Positions 52,451-63,700 of a stretch of 64,000 nt of DNA are shown in pieces. The first letter of the stretch is position 1, and the number at the start of each line of letters is the position of its first letter. The notes below the pieces were generated by a model. That model worked only from the letters and a program-made list of their open reading frames with translations, was not told where the DNA came from and made no database searches. The position numbers were made by a program, and so were the translations under genes. The stretch spans positions 124,001-188,000 of the forward strand of contig CABFPG010000009.1 of the NCBI GenBank assembly GCA_902141825.1, read 5' to 3'. The DNA is from Thalassocella blandensis (GTDB lineage Bacteria > Pseudomonadota > Gammaproteobacteria > Pseudomonadales > Cellvibrionaceae).

Positions 52451-53302
52451 TTACTCTTCGTGCATAACGAAAATATTCTGCCAATCATAGGTTTTATCCG
52501 CTACCGCAAAAAAATATCCATTTAATATTTCTTCTTTACTGTTATAAGTAAAACGTTCGCCCTGCGGATGATAAATTTCTCCACCTGCAGCCATCAATAC
52601 CGCATGTGCTGCTGCTATATCCCATTCACAAGTTGGCGCTAAACGCGGATAAAAGTCAGCTTTGCCTTCTGCCAACAAACAGATTTTTAATGAACTTCCA
52701 ATATTTTTGGTGTTCGCCTTCGCCAGTTGTTGTTCCACTTTTTGTAAAAACACAGTGACTTTATCATTACCATGTCGCTTACTTGCGACAACATCCACTT
52801 CTCCGAACTCTGCAATTTGCTTTTGTACCGAGCGCACGTGAATTTCTTCACGCTTACCGTTTTCGATTTTGAATGCCCCTTTACCTTCAATGCCGACATA
52901 TGTGCTGTTGAGGTAAGGCGCGGATACTACGCCAAAAACCGGTTCGTGATTTTCAATCAAGGCCACATTTACAGTGAATTCACCACTGCCGTGAATGAAT
53001 TCCTTCGTCCCATCGAGGGGGTCAATCAGCCAGTATTTGGGCCAGTGTTTGCGTTCATCAAAACTGGCCAACTCCAACTCTTCGCTGATAATCGGAATTT
53101 CAGGAAAGGCGAGTTGCAGCGCTTCACTCAAAATCGCATTAGAACGCATATCCGCTTCTGTCAGCGGTGAATTGTCTTCTTTATTTTGGATATCCAAATC
53201 ACCTTTTTGGTGATAAACCTCCAGAATGGCTTCACCGGCTTTTTCACAGATTTGTGTAAACTGAGTGATAAATTCCTCGCTGCGATAATCAATATCTGAC
53301 AT
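52451..53302 (-). CDS. cysQ: 3'(2'),5'-bisphosphate nucleotidase CysQ
   Basis: A 283-residue cytoplasmic enzyme of the inositol-monophosphatase fold. The metal-binding motifs are visible: ISEEL near residue 72, DPLDGTKEF (about 94-102) and WDIAAAHAVLMAAGG (about 224-238). CysQ removes the 3'-phosphate from PAP and PAPS and so controls sulfate assimilation intermediates. It is slightly longer than E. coli CysQ (246 residues) because of an N-terminal extension. It lies 63 bases after nudE on the same strand, the usual arrangement in Pseudomonas-like genomes, and the operon ends in the hairpin at 52320-52352. Confidence 0.95.
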   Translation of the reverse strand: MSDIDYRSEEFITQFTQICEKAGEAILEVYHQKGDLDIQNKEDNSPLTEADMRSNAILSEALQLAFPEIPIISEELELASFDERKHWPKYWLIDPLDGTKEFIHGSGEFTVNVALIENHEPVFGVVSAPYLNSTYVGIEGKGAFKIENGKREEIHVRSVQKQIAEFGEVDVVASKRHGNDKVTVFLQKVEQQLAKANTKNIGSSLKICLLAEGKADFYPRLAPTCEWDIAAAHAVLMAAGGEIYHPQGERFTYNSKEEILNGYFFAVADKTYDWQNIFVMHEE

Positions 53303-53365
53303 AGGGTGTGTCTCGGGTTAGTGAATGTAAAAATAAGGAGTCAAAATTTCGTGGAAGCAGCGCAC

Positions 53366-53914
53366 TCAGGATCTGGCATTTAACCAATCGCGCGCAAGGT
53401 ACAAGGCCGCAATGGTTCGTGCCTCAGTGACATTTTCCATTGCTGCAATTGCCGCAATATCATTAATTGGCATTGCTTTAACGGACATCGGCTCGGGTTC
53501 ATCACCTTCGAGTTTTTCCGGGTACAGATCGCGAGCCAATACAATTTGCGTGCGGTGTTGCATATAGTTGGGCGATTGACTTAAACATTTTAACAAGATC
53601 AGATCACGCGCACCGTAACCGGCTTCTTCTTTTAGCTCGCGATTGGCCGCTTGCGTCAATGTTTCACCTTCATCAACCTTACCCTTGGGCAAGCCCCATT
53701 CGTAACGATTCAATCCGATGCCAAATTCTTCCACTAGCAACACCGTGTCATCATCGAGCATCGGTACTATGATCACGGCGCCCAGTTTGCCGCTTGTTAG
53801 ATACTCGTAAGTTCGTTCAACCCCATTACTGAAGCGCAATTTAGCTTGCTCTACGCGAAAGAGTCGGCTTTTTTCAAGCGCTTCACGCATGAGAATTTCT
53901 GGAGGTTCAGGCAT
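53366..53914 (-). CDS. nudE: NudE, ADP compounds hydrolase (Nudix)
   Basis: A 182-residue cytoplasmic Nudix hydrolase. The Nudix box is complete: GKVDEGETLTQ followed by ANRELKEEAGY (GX5EX7REUXEEXGU, about 78-100). NudE cleaves ADP-ribose, NADH and Ap3A-type compounds. AGAGAG lies before the ATG. It is the first gene of nudE-cysQ and divergent from yrfG-hslR-hslO across a 149-base intergenic region. Its length and the conserved neighbourhood make the assignment safe, although closely related Nudix subfamilies with ADP-ribose preference cannot be told apart by eye. Confidence 0.92.
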   Translation of the reverse strand: MPEPPEILMREALEKSRLFRVEQAKLRFSNGVERTYEYLTSGKLGAVIIVPMLDDDTVLLVEEFGIGLNRYEWGLPKGKVDEGETLTQAANRELKEEAGYGARDLILLKCLSQSPNYMQHRTQIVLARDLYPEKLEGDEPEPMSVKAMPINDIAAIAAMENVTEARTIAALYLARDWLNARS

Positions 53915-54063
53915 AATGGACTCTCTTGATTTAGACGAAATTCACCAGACCAGTGCGTTAATAGTCTATACACTGCTCTTGTAAGCAGCTGAGACACTAA
54001 CGGCATCCTCGATTTTTTGCAATGATGCTGAACAACGCCAAATGATACTGAAAAAGACAAAAG

Positions 54064-54726
54064 ATGATTGATTGGCAGTGCATAGATACCGTTCTTCTGG
54101 ACATGGACGGCACATTATTAGACCTCCACTTCGACAATTACTTCTGGCTGGTGCATCTGCCCGAGCGCTATGCCCAGGAGCATCAGGTCAGTCTGGAGGA
54201 AGCCCAGGCTTATCTGAGCGCACAAATTCGCAATCGGGAAGGGACTCTGCAGTGGTATTGCCTCGATCACTGGTCTGAACTGGTCAAACTCGACATTCCT
54301 GCTTTAAAACGCGAAATTCAGCACAAGATTCAAGCACGTCCTTATGCAGAACAATTTCTGCAGAACTTGAAAAACCTGGGTAAGAGACTCATATTGATTA
54401 CCAATTGCCATCCTGCGGGAATTGACATCAAGTTTGAAGTGACGAATATCGACCAATGGTTAGACATTGTGATTTCCTCACATGAATTTTCTTCTCCCAA
54501 AGAAGATCAGTTGTTTTGGCAAAAATTAGCGCAACGGGAACATTTTGATCCCCAGCGGACGGTGTTTATTGACGATACACCGCGCATTTTACGTAGTGCT
54601 CAAACGTTTGGAATCCAGCATTTAGTCTGTGTGACCGCGCCAGACAGTCAAAAGCCAGCACATTTGCCAGAGGAGTTTTTGGGCATACAGCATTTCGACG
54701 AAATTATGCCAGCCCTCTCACGTTAA
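54064..54726 (+). CDS. yrfG: GMP/IMP nucleotidase YrfG (HAD superfamily)
   Basis: A 220-residue cytoplasmic phosphatase. HAD motifs are all present: motif I DMDGTLLD (about 14-21), motif II LITNCHP, and motif IV FIDDTPRILRSA (about 164-175). YrfG dephosphorylates purine nucleotides such as GMP and IMP. hslR begins 3 bases after its stop codon, so the two are coupled. This order (nudE divergent from yrfG-hslR-hslO) is conserved in Gammaproteobacteria. A strong ribosome-binding site is not visible, only AAAGA. Confidence 0.92.
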   Translation: MIDWQCIDTVLLDMDGTLLDLHFDNYFWLVHLPERYAQEHQVSLEEAQAYLSAQIRNREGTLQWYCLDHWSELVKLDIPALKREIQHKIQARPYAEQFLQNLKNLGKRLILITNCHPAGIDIKFEVTNIDQWLDIVISSHEFSSPKEDQLFWQKLAQREHFDPQRTVFIDDTPRILRSAQTFGIQHLVCVTAPDSQKPAHLPEEFLGIQHFDEIMPALSR

Positions 54727-54729
54727 GCT

Positions 54730-55140
54730 ATGTCAGACAAGACCGAACAGTTACAGAAAGTCCGTGCCGATAAATGGCTGTGGGCCGCACGCTTTTTCAA
54801 AACCCGTTCAATTGCTAAAAATGCAGTTGAAGGTGGCAAGGTACACTTGCAGGGCAAACGAATTAAAGCCAGTAAAGATCTCGAAGTGGGGATGCTGCTG
54901 ACTATTCGCCAAGGCTGGGATGAAAAAGAGATCTGTATTCTGGCCCTGGCAGAACAGCGACGCGGCGCCAAAGAAGCCGTATTGCTCTATGAAGAAACCG
55001 CGGCGAGTATTGAGAAGCGCAAACTCCACGCGGAACAACGTAAAGCCCTTGGGGCCAGTAATATGCACACCCAAGGCAAACCGACGACCAAACAACGCCG
55101 TCAGATCCACCGGATTAAGCGCGACATTCTCGACGAATAG
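54730..55140 (+). CDS. hslR: Ribosome-associated heat shock protein Hsp15
   Basis: A 136-residue RNA-binding protein. The S4 domain starts RADKWLWAARFFKTRSIA (about 12-29), followed by the GGKVHLQGKRIKAS turn that contacts RNA. The C-terminus is long and basic (RRQIHRIKRDIL). Hsp15 binds free 50S subunits carrying nascent chains and helps recycle stalled subunits. It is the second gene of yrfG-hslR-hslO, with a 97-base gap to hslO. Start codon choice is firm because of the short distance to yrfG and alignment of the S4 domain. Confidence 0.95.
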   Translation: MSDKTEQLQKVRADKWLWAARFFKTRSIAKNAVEGGKVHLQGKRIKASKDLEVGMLLTIRQGWDEKEICILALAEQRRGAKEAVLLYEETAASIEKRKLHAEQRKALGASNMHTQGKPTTKQRRQIHRIKRDILDE

Positions 55141-55237
55141 CCCCAGGCAGCATCCGCTGATCCAACACCAAATTTATTTGACGTCGATGCTGTATCCCCA
55201 ACATCGGCGAACACACGACGCAGGTAGACACTCTCTC

Positions 55238-56182
55238 ATGCAAGATACAGATAAGACCAACGCCGATAGTAGCAACGAAAGTACGACCGAAACACAAGCG
55301 GCTAACGATATTATTCACCGTTTTATTTTTGACAAGACCGATATCCGTGGTGAAATCGTCACACTGCAAAATAGCTTTTCCCAAGCATATGAGCATCAGA
55401 GTTTTCATAAAAGTCTACGACCGGTCTTCGGCGAATTTCTTGCCGGTGCAGCGCTATTGAGTGAGGTTTTAAAATTTGAAGGTACGCTGACCTTGCAGGC
55501 CAAAGGGGAAGGTCCGGTAAACTTCATCATGGCCGAAGCCACAGATAAAGGCGATGTTCGCGGCATCATTCGTATTTTAGATGCACACGACCGTGTGAGA
55601 GATTTTCACAATACCGACCTGCAGGAGTTACTTGGGAACGGTATTATCACCATCACTATCGATCCGGTGAAAGGCCAGCGCTACCAGGGTATTGTGCCTA
55701 TTGATGCACCTAATTTGGCGCAGTGTCTGGAACATTACTTCGCCCAGTCAGAGCAGTTACCGACCGATATTTCCCTGTTTGCCAATGAAGAATATTGCGG
55801 CGGGCTGTTCCTGCAATGTCTGCCAGCTCAGGAGATCACCTCAGCCGAAGAGCGTGCAGAAAAATGGGAAACCGCACAGCACTTAGCAGCAACGGTGTCG
55901 GCAGACGAATTATTTGGTTTGAATAATACGGATTTACTCTACCGTCTGTTTCATGAGATGGAGTGTCGGGTGTTTGAACCCAAGCATATTTCATTCAACT
56001 GCTCATGTACTCGTGAGCGCAGTAAAAATGCAATTCAGTCCATTGGCAAAGCAGAAGCACAATCATTACTTCAGGAGCGCAATGTAATACAGATAGACTG
56101 TCAGTTTTGCGGTCAGCAATACAGCTTTGGTGAATCCGATCTGGCCGATATATTTCCAGATGAAAGTGAAACGCTGCATTAG
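55238..56182 (+). CDS. hslO: Redox-regulated chaperone Hsp33
   Basis: A 314-residue cytoplasmic chaperone. I chose the ATG at 55238, which lies just before the domain; an open frame extends upstream through hslR but not as Hsp33. The N-terminal substrate-binding part has HRFIFDKTDIRGEIV near residue 28 and GEFLAGAALLSEVLKFEGTL. The C-terminal redox switch has the zinc-binding cysteines in NCSC (about 263) and QFCGQ (about 297). Oxidation releases zinc and activates the chaperone. A slightly longer N-terminus (about 25 residues) than E. coli Hsp33 is visible. A bidirectional terminator separates it from chpC. Confidence 0.95.
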   Translation: MQDTDKTNADSSNESTTETQAANDIIHRFIFDKTDIRGEIVTLQNSFSQAYEHQSFHKSLRPVFGEFLAGAALLSEVLKFEGTLTLQAKGEGPVNFIMAEATDKGDVRGIIRILDAHDRVRDFHNTDLQELLGNGIITITIDPVKGQRYQGIVPIDAPNLAQCLEHYFAQSEQLPTDISLFANEEYCGGLFLQCLPAQEITSAEERAEKWETAQHLAATVSADELFGLNNTDLLYRLFHEMECRVFEPKHISFNCSCTRERSKNAIQSIGKAEAQSLLQERNVIQIDCQFCGQQYSFGESDLADIFPDESETLH

Positions 56183-56210
56183 TTGTCACAACCCGCAACA
56201 GCAAGACATA

Positions 56211-56239
56211 AAAAAACCGGCCTGACAGGCCGGTTTTTT
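56211..56239. terminator. Bidirectional terminator between hslO and chpC
   Basis: AAAAAACCGGCC pairs with GGCCGGTTTTTT around a five-base loop (TGACA). The A-run and T-run on both sides make it work for both converging operons. Confidence 0.92.
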
Positions 56240-56253
56240 GTTTTTACATAAAC

Positions 56254-56760
56254 TTAATAAGACAAATTCAAATCTGCTACTGCGGCTTGAATTCGTACAA
56301 CGTCTGGCATAAAAAATTCTTCCATACCCACTTTCACTGCCATTAAATCAAATTCGCGTTTGGTGGTTTCCGTATTTTCAATAATGTCTTCTTCCCCCAC
56401 ACGTGACATACGGGGAATACCCTGAGTATGAATGCCGATAAATGCCACTTTATCGGAAACACCGGTACTGTTTAATACTGCAATCCGCCCCTGCGGATTC
56501 ATGGGAGGTCGCCCACCCTTGTTTAAACTCTCCAGTGATACTACCGGCACATGAATATTCCGCCACTCGTATAAACCCATCATCCATTCAGGCGTATCGG
56601 GCAAAGACATCAGTGGTTTCATGGGTGACATTTCGGCTACCGTGGTGTTGGGCAACAATAAAATATGATCCAACATCGGCAATAGCATGCAGGGCACTTC
56701 ACGCACCCCGGCAAGGTTCGTCATTTGGTCGTCGGTTTTACTGACTTCGTTCTCACTCAT
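56254..56760 (-). CDS. chpC: CheW-like protein ChpC
   Basis: A 168-residue cytoplasmic CheW-domain protein. It contains VREVPCMLLPMLDHILLLPN and the WMMGLYEWRNIHVPVVSLE strand pair of the CheW fold, in the shortened form seen in ChpC of the Pseudomonas Chp system, where it couples additional chemoreceptors or the ChpA kinase to twitching output. It is the last gene of the chpA-chpB-chpC series on the minus strand and lies 60 bases after chpB. The assignment to ChpC rather than PilI rests on this position. Confidence 0.87.
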   Translation of the reverse strand: MSENEVSKTDDQMTNLAGVREVPCMLLPMLDHILLLPNTTVAEMSPMKPLMSLPDTPEWMMGLYEWRNIHVPVVSLESLNKGGRPPMNPQGRIAVLNSTGVSDKVAFIGIHTQGIPRMSRVGEEDIIENTETTKREFDLMAVKVGMEEFFMPDVVRIQAAVADLNLSY

Positions 56761-56820
56761 GAAGTTTCTCTATTCGTCACCGCTGCTAACACGCGGTTTC
56801 AATTTCAAATTTGTTAACGA

Positions 56821-57762
56821 CTAAATCGCATTCTTAAGTAGTTTATCGGTACGTGATCGCTGTGTCGCAATAAAATGTTTGGCTAACAACTCTGGTGAGC
56901 CGATATAACTCACACACTGAGATTTTATCGCTTCCTGAGGCATCGAATCGATCACACAACTTTTGGGAGACTGTACCCAGACCTTGCCACCCATGCGTTT
57001 CACTACCTTGCAGGATTTTGCTCCATCATCTCCCATACCGGAAAACACAATAACACCACTGTCTTTACCGTAGCGAAGAGCAACCTTGGCCATAACCTCA
57101 TCAATTGAAGGACTGTACGGCCCTCCCCAGGGATTGCTGATGGGGTTAATCTGCCGGGAGCGATCAACTTCCAGCTGGTTATCCGGTGCCACCATATAAA
57201 AGCATTTTTCGTAAATAATGTGTGCTTGCGCACTGTAAAGCACTGGCCAGGTTGTATGGCGGCTTAAGGATTTACGTAAAGACAATGCCATCTTTGCATC
57301 AATATGCTGAGTGTAAATAAACGCCACACCGGGCAAATCATCCGGTAACATTTTAATAAAGCGAATGACCGCTTCTGGTCCACCGGTGGAGGCACCCAGC
57401 ACCCAGACCTCTCGCGCACGGTTCAGGTTTTCCAGATTCTCTGCCGGCTTGAGAATGCTTGCACTAATTTTTGCACTAAATCGTCTGGCACGTTCTTCGG
57501 TGTCCAAGGACGAATAGCTGTCAGCCTCGTCAAAGATGACTGGCACATCTAAATTATCCAGATACTCCATGAACGCGAGAGAATCTTTATCTTCACCATC
57601 AATTCGAGCGACCCAGATATCAACCTGGGGGATGTTTTTCAGGTTTTCTGAGCGCGTGAGTACCTCGGCCGCAACTTTATACTGGGCACTCGTCACAATA
57701 CTCTTAAGATTACTCAGTTGGATGCTGCTATCTGCCAGCAAACCTAACCTAAGTTCACCCAC
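56821..57762 (-). CDS. chpB: CheB-type methylesterase ChpB
   Basis: A 313-residue protein. The C-terminal half is a CheB methylesterase with the catalytic triad in VLGASTGGPEA (Ser, about 126), YTQHIDAKMALSLRKSL (His, about 152) and FSGMGDDGAKS (Asp, about 246). The N-terminal 110 residues resemble a receiver fold (LRLGLLADSSIQLSNLKSIV) but lack the usual phospho-acceptor context (DEADSYSSL), so they are probably degenerate, as in P. aeruginosa ChpB. It removes methyl groups from the Chp chemoreceptor PilJ. It lies between chpC and chpA, 25 bases after the chpA stop codon. Confidence 0.9.
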   Translation of the reverse strand: MGELRLGLLADSSIQLSNLKSIVTSAQYKVAAEVLTRSENLKNIPQVDIWVARIDGEDKDSLAFMEYLDNLDVPVIFDEADSYSSLDTEERARRFSAKISASILKPAENLENLNRAREVWVLGASTGGPEAVIRFIKMLPDDLPGVAFIYTQHIDAKMALSLRKSLSRHTTWPVLYSAQAHIIYEKCFYMVAPDNQLEVDRSRQINPISNPWGGPYSPSIDEVMAKVALRYGKDSGVIVFSGMGDDGAKSCKVVKRMGGKVWVQSPKSCVIDSMPQEAIKSQCVSYIGSPELLAKHFIATQRSRTDKLLKNAI

Positions 57763-57787
57763 CCATTACCTCCGACCATCCTCGCCT

Positions 57788-60700
57788 TTAATGCTGAGCT
57801 TTTGCGCGTTCCAATAGCTCCGCAATATTTTCTAATAGTAAATCTTCCTGATAGGGTTTACCTAAATATTTATCCACACCCAAACTCAAAGCATGCTCAC
57901 GGTGCTTGTCGCCGGTTCGTGAGGTAATCATGATGATGGGTAAGTGTTCCCAACGCTGCGTTGTACGTATGGTTCGTGCAACTTCAAAGCCATCCATACG
58001 AGGCATTTCGATATCCAGCAACATTAAATCCGGAACTTGTTCCTGCAGCACACGAATTGCGTCCACGCCGTCTTTTGCTGTGATTACATCAAAGCCTTCA
58101 CGTTCCAGGAAGCGAGTGGTCACCTTCCGCACGGTAACGGAGTCATCCACCACCATAACGGTTTTAACACCATCGTCCTGAGAATCTCCATGTTCATCTG
58201 CCGCCGCATCCAGATCCAGTGCCAGACTTGCTCGCGCAATTTCCTGACGTACCAGTGCGTGAGGGTCAAGAATCACAACGACCGAACCATCCCCCATTAC
58301 TGTCGCACCAGAAAGACCGGAGACCAGACTGAATTGCTGCCCGAGGGATTTCACCACGATTTCGCGTGAGCCCATTAACGCATCAACTTGCAGCGCCATA
58401 GTATGCTCATGTGAACGCACCAGAATAACGGGTAACGGCAGTGCCTGCCCTTCCAGCTTCGGCAAGTTCCCCGTGTTTAACAAGGTCCCGAGATAACGCA
58501 CCTGATACACTTCATTCGCGTACTCAAAGTTCGCTTCAGGATTGGAATAATAATGTTCCAGCTCGAAAGGACTGACCCGCACAATACCTTCAATTGAACT
58601 CAGCGGAATGGCATAGTTATCTCCGCCAATGTCCACCATCAAGGCACGGTTTACCGAGAGGGTAAATGGTAGACGAATAACAAATTCTGTTCCTTTACCC
58701 CAGGCAGAGTTTATCGTAACGGCACCACCGAGCTGTTTGATTTCTGCGTGCACCACATCCATGCCCACACCGCGACCGGAAATCTGTGTCACGCTTTCTG
58801 CCGTACTGAAACCTGCATGAAGGATAAACTGCATGATATCGTGATCGCTAAGATCCGAATCCGCGCTCATTAACTCACGCTCAATCGCTTTTTCACGCAC
58901 ACGCTTCAAGTTAACACCACGACCATCATCCGCAAGACGAATGATAACGTCGCCACCTTCACGGCCCAGCGTTAAAACAATTCGGCCGGATTCTGGCTTG
59001 CCTGCCGCGGCACGCTCATCTGGCATTTCAATACCGTGGTCCACCGCGTTTCGCAGCATATGCTCGAACGGTGGCACCATGCGTTCCAATACCGAACGAT
59101 CCAATTCACCTTCGATATTGTCTAATTCAAAACTGACGTTTTTACCCAGCTCACTCGCCACCTGCCGCACAATTCGGCGCAAACGGGGTACCAGGCGTGA
59201 AAACGGTACCATGCGCGATCGCATCAGGCCTTCTTGCAGCGTGGTGTTAATACGTTGCTGCTGGATCAACAGGGTTTCTGTATCTCGAATCTTATCGGAA
59301 AGATCTGACTTCAAATCCACCAAGTCCGAGGCGGACTCAATCAAGGAGCGAGACAACTGCTGCATGTGCGAGTAGCGGTCCATTTCCAGCGGATCAAAAT
59401 CTTCATGCTGCTGCATTTGCTCCTGCCGGAACAATACCTGCGCTTCTGTTTCAATATCTAATCGGCGCAACTGTTCCTGTAAACGGTGCAGCGTCGCATC
59501 AATTTCATCGAGTGCGAAGCCAAAATCACTAATCTGCTGCTCTAGACGGGCACGGCTGATGGAGGTTTCACCCGCGAGGTTTACCAGCTCTTCAAGTAAC
59601 TCCGCAGACACCTTCACCATTTCCTGTGGAGCAGCTTTTTTCAGCGCCTGTGCAGCTTGTGCGGGAGCACCGCCGCCGCCACCGCCGCCACCACTGATGC
59701 TTGGCATATTAAATTCGCCGGGTGTACCACCCCCTGCAGGAACAGGTTTTGGTTTGGGTGCGAATTTAACAACGTTGGAATCACTTTCGACCGCCGGTTT
59801 ACTCTCCACAACGGGTGCTTCCGCTTCCACCTGAGGCTCATCCACAGTTTCTGGAGCAGGTGCTTCATTCTCTGTAACAGCGGCTGGTGCAGGACTGTCG
59901 CCAATAGGGGCCGGGATCGCCACTTTAGTGGTGTCGCCATCCATGAACGTTTTCACGGCACGCACAGCAGATAACACACGATCCTGATAACCGTGAATTG
60001 TGGCGAAGAAGCGATCATCAATATCCTGAGGTTTAACGCCGATCAAGTAACTTTCGTAGTCATGCGTCAATTCACCCAGATTTTCCAGACCGGAAAGTCG
60101 TGCACCCCCTTTCATGGTGTGCAGTACCCGTTTTACGGATTCAACACTTTCAGTGTCCGTCCAGTCCGACTCCCAGGTATGAATCGCTTCGTCCAGCTCT
60201 TCCGAAAGCTCTAAAGCTTCGTCGAGGAAAACTTCCAGAATATCTTCATCGAAATCTTCATCATTAACATCGATAACATCAATCAGACCAGGAATGGCTA
60301 TTTGACCCTCGCCCACAGCCACAGGTGCTACTGGCTGGCTGATGTCTACATCAGCCGGGGGAAGAACTGTTTCCTCCTGCTCTGCGGCTGGAGTTAACGT
60401 CAGCTCATCTAAGGCATCATCTTCTGCTGAAGCATCAGCTTCTGGCTCAAACTGCAGTGTAATATCGTCTTCAACAGTTTCGGTACTATCGAGCGTTGGC
60501 AGATCGTCAGCGGATAACATACTGGCGAAATCGTCTTCGTCAGCAGTATCACTGCTATCGTCAAAACCTTCTATCGCAAAACGACTATCTTCCTCAGCGG
60601 AGCTATCGTCCAAATCTATGGCGAGTTCTTCGCTGGCGTTTTCGTTGCCTGCATCAATATCTTCATCAACCAGCGGTAAGCTCGCTTCCACTTCTTCGCT

Positions 60701-63700
60701 GAGTATGAAGTCTTCTGTAGCAGCGGTGTCTTCATCTTCATCGACGAGGATTGCACCGCTATCAGAGTCAAGCTCTTCTGCGTCAAGAAGTGGTGTTTCC
60801 GTCTCGAGGTCGGTTAAACCTTCGAAAGAAATTTCCTCTTCAGCGTCATCTTCAGCCTCATCAAAGCCGAGCGGTTCGCCGTCCAGGTTTTCAAACGCCA
60901 GAGGCTCATCTTCCAGGGTTAAACTTGTGGATTCTTCTGTCTCGCTGTCTATCTCGCTGTCTGTCTCGCTGTCCGTTTCAGATTCAGTCAAAGCACTGAA
61001 ATCTATTTCTTCAGCGTCGTCTTCCACAGTGTTTTGCTGCTGCGCATCTATATCGGATGAAAGCTCGCTTTCATTCAGTGCGTCAAAACTCAAGGGTGCG
61101 TCTTCTTCGTCATCCAACGCACTCAAATCGCCAAACTCTAACGAGGGTTCTTCTTCAATTTGCAGTGAGCTATCTGCCGATTCATCAAGATCCAGCAAAG
61201 GCATGTCGGACAGTTCAGCGCTGTCATCTTCAAGAGATTCGATTCCGTCAAAACTTAACGTTTCCTCTGGCTCCTCTTGTGACAGATCAAACGTAATTTC
61301 TTCATCGCCACTTGCTTCGTCCAGTGTGATTTCTGGCAAAACCTCGTCAGCGTCGACTTCTTCTGTTTCACCGCCCATGAGTGCGGCAAACTCATCGCTG
61401 AGCGCCTCGCCTTGGTCAGCTTCTGCTGGGGTTTCATCAACAGTTTCTGCAGCTTCTTCCAGCGCTTGTGTATCGACTTCTTCATTGGCAGCCGGTTGCG
61501 CCAAATAATTTGCCAGTGCATCAGTGAGTGTTTCTGGAGCAGGAACGACATTCTGGCTTGCTGCCACAGCGTCCACCATGTCCAGCAGGGCATCATGACC
61601 TGCGCCTAACAGACTGAAAAACTCTTCACCTGTCGGCAATTCACTGGCCAGAGCTTTCTGGTGCATTTGCATTAATTGCGAACTCAGGCTCGCCATGTCT
61701 GGCAGATTTGCCAGGCTCGCCCCTTCTTCCAGGGTGCGCAGTTCGCTGATCACTTTTGTGATATCCGCGGGAACGCTGTTACTCTCCTGCCACTGATTTA
61801 ATAAAGACTCCACGCGCAACAACAAGGCCATTTCTTCGGCCATTACCAACGACAACATTCGCGGATCGGCTTTATTGGTACTGGCTGCTGAAGGACGCTC
61901 TTTTAGATGAATCAAATGGCCAACCGCCAGTTCCCGCAACTCTGCACAACGCGCAACGAATTGTGGCACTTTTTCAATGACGACTGGCTGTTTGCTGCGA
62001 ATCTGTTTCAAGCCTTCACGGGTGTAAGTTACGGCATCGCGAATGAGTTGCAGGATGTCTTCGTTAACATTGACCTGATAGGAAATTAATTCTTTTGCAA
62101 AAGCTTCCAGGGGTTCAGTAATTTCCGCAATTGGCCATACCTGGGCCATTTTTGCACTGCCTTTTAAGGTATGCAGCGCACGCTGGAAATTGTCACTGGG
62201 CACAGCATAGATCGGTGCCTCTTCTTCCATCGCGTTGATATAAAGCTGGATTGTATGCAAGTGCACTAAGGATTCGGAGGAGAAAATTTCGCGCAGTACA
62301 GCGTCTTCTTCTTCATCAGGCTCGTCGTCATCCGTCAGTGAACTCAAATTGAGTTCTTCAACCTCATCGTCATCTGCAGTCGCGACTTCGATAAGATCTT
62401 CTTCTACGCTCTCGTCGGAGCCTTCATCACTGGTATGCTCGGCAACTTCTTCCAGCGCTTCAACGGTCTCTTCCAATGCTGCTTCTTTGGCGGCAGGTGC
62501 TGGTGCTGCTGTGCCCCCTATTTCGGGAATACCATGTTCAATTTCTGGAGGGAAATTACCTTCCGAAACAGCATGTGCCCACTCAGCATACTGATCTGTT
62601 TTCGCACGGATTGGATTCTTTTTGCGTTTTTCAAACGCGGTCACCAGTAACGGCACCACATCCATCACGGCTTGAATCAAGTTAAAGACATGCGGCTGCA
62701 AGGTAATGGTTTTATCAATCACCCGATTCAGCATGTTCTCAATGGCCCATGCCAGCTCACCAATATCGTAAGCCTCTACCATACGCCCACTGCCTTTCAA
62801 CGTGTGGAACGCGCGGCGAACGACGACCAAAGCATCATTGTCAGCTTCATTGGCACGCCATTGCGGGAAAAATTCATTTAAAGTTTCAAGAACTTCACCC
62901 GCTTCTTCGATGAAAATTTCTACGATCTCTTCATCGATTTCACTGTCTTCATTTTCGTCAAGATCTTCAGCGGCAGCGATTAACTCCTCTGGAGTTGCCG
63001 GTGCGGCAGGGGCTGCTTCAGCGGCGACTTCGCTTGCTTCAACCGAAGATTCCTGATGCGTATCACTATCAGCCTCTGACATCTCTTGAGGCTCGAGCGC
63101 AGCCTCTTCCGAAGCGTCATCATGCTTTTCACTCGGCGCTTCATCCTGAGCCAACTCACCCACTTCAGTCTCAGCCGTTGCAGTTTCTACTTCTGCAGCA
63201 GGAATTTCTGCCTCTTCCACCGCGGGAAGATCTGGCATTTGTTCGGTGGCAACAGTTTCTTTTTCCGCCTCTGCTGCGGCAGAGGCTTTGTCAGATTCAA
63301 CAGCGCTTACGGCATACCCGAGAGACTTAACACTCTCTTCTGCCATATCCAAAAAGGAATCTGCATCGTCATCAATATTTTGCGTTAGCCGTTCGAGGTA
63401 GTATTCAATACTGACGATGGCATCAGACAGATTAAACAGGATATTGGAATCCGGTTTGATTTGCTCCTGTACCAGTTTTTCTTCAATAAACTGGCCACAC
63501 GAACGCACCACTTCGGCAGATCGTCGCAACGGAATCATATTCAAACCGCCGCGAATATGCGTCATCATGCTGCCAACGTCATTCAGATGAGAGCTGTCCC
63601 AACTGGATGACATGTATTCAGAGATTGCATCTTTAACCTTTTCCAAACCAGCGCAACACTCACTGATGACCGTCGCTTTCGCTGCATCAATTTCAACTTC

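Noticed and set aside
54920-55237. Extension of hslO upstream through hslR
   Set aside because: The added 106 residues are the out-of-frame translation of hslR; the Hsp33 homology starts after the ATG at 55238.
60342-61508. A 388-codon serine-rich frame on the plus strand
   Set aside because: It is the antisense of the acidic, Glu/Asp/Ser-rich linker of chpA. Its composition is explained by the complement of the GAA/GAT/TCA codons.
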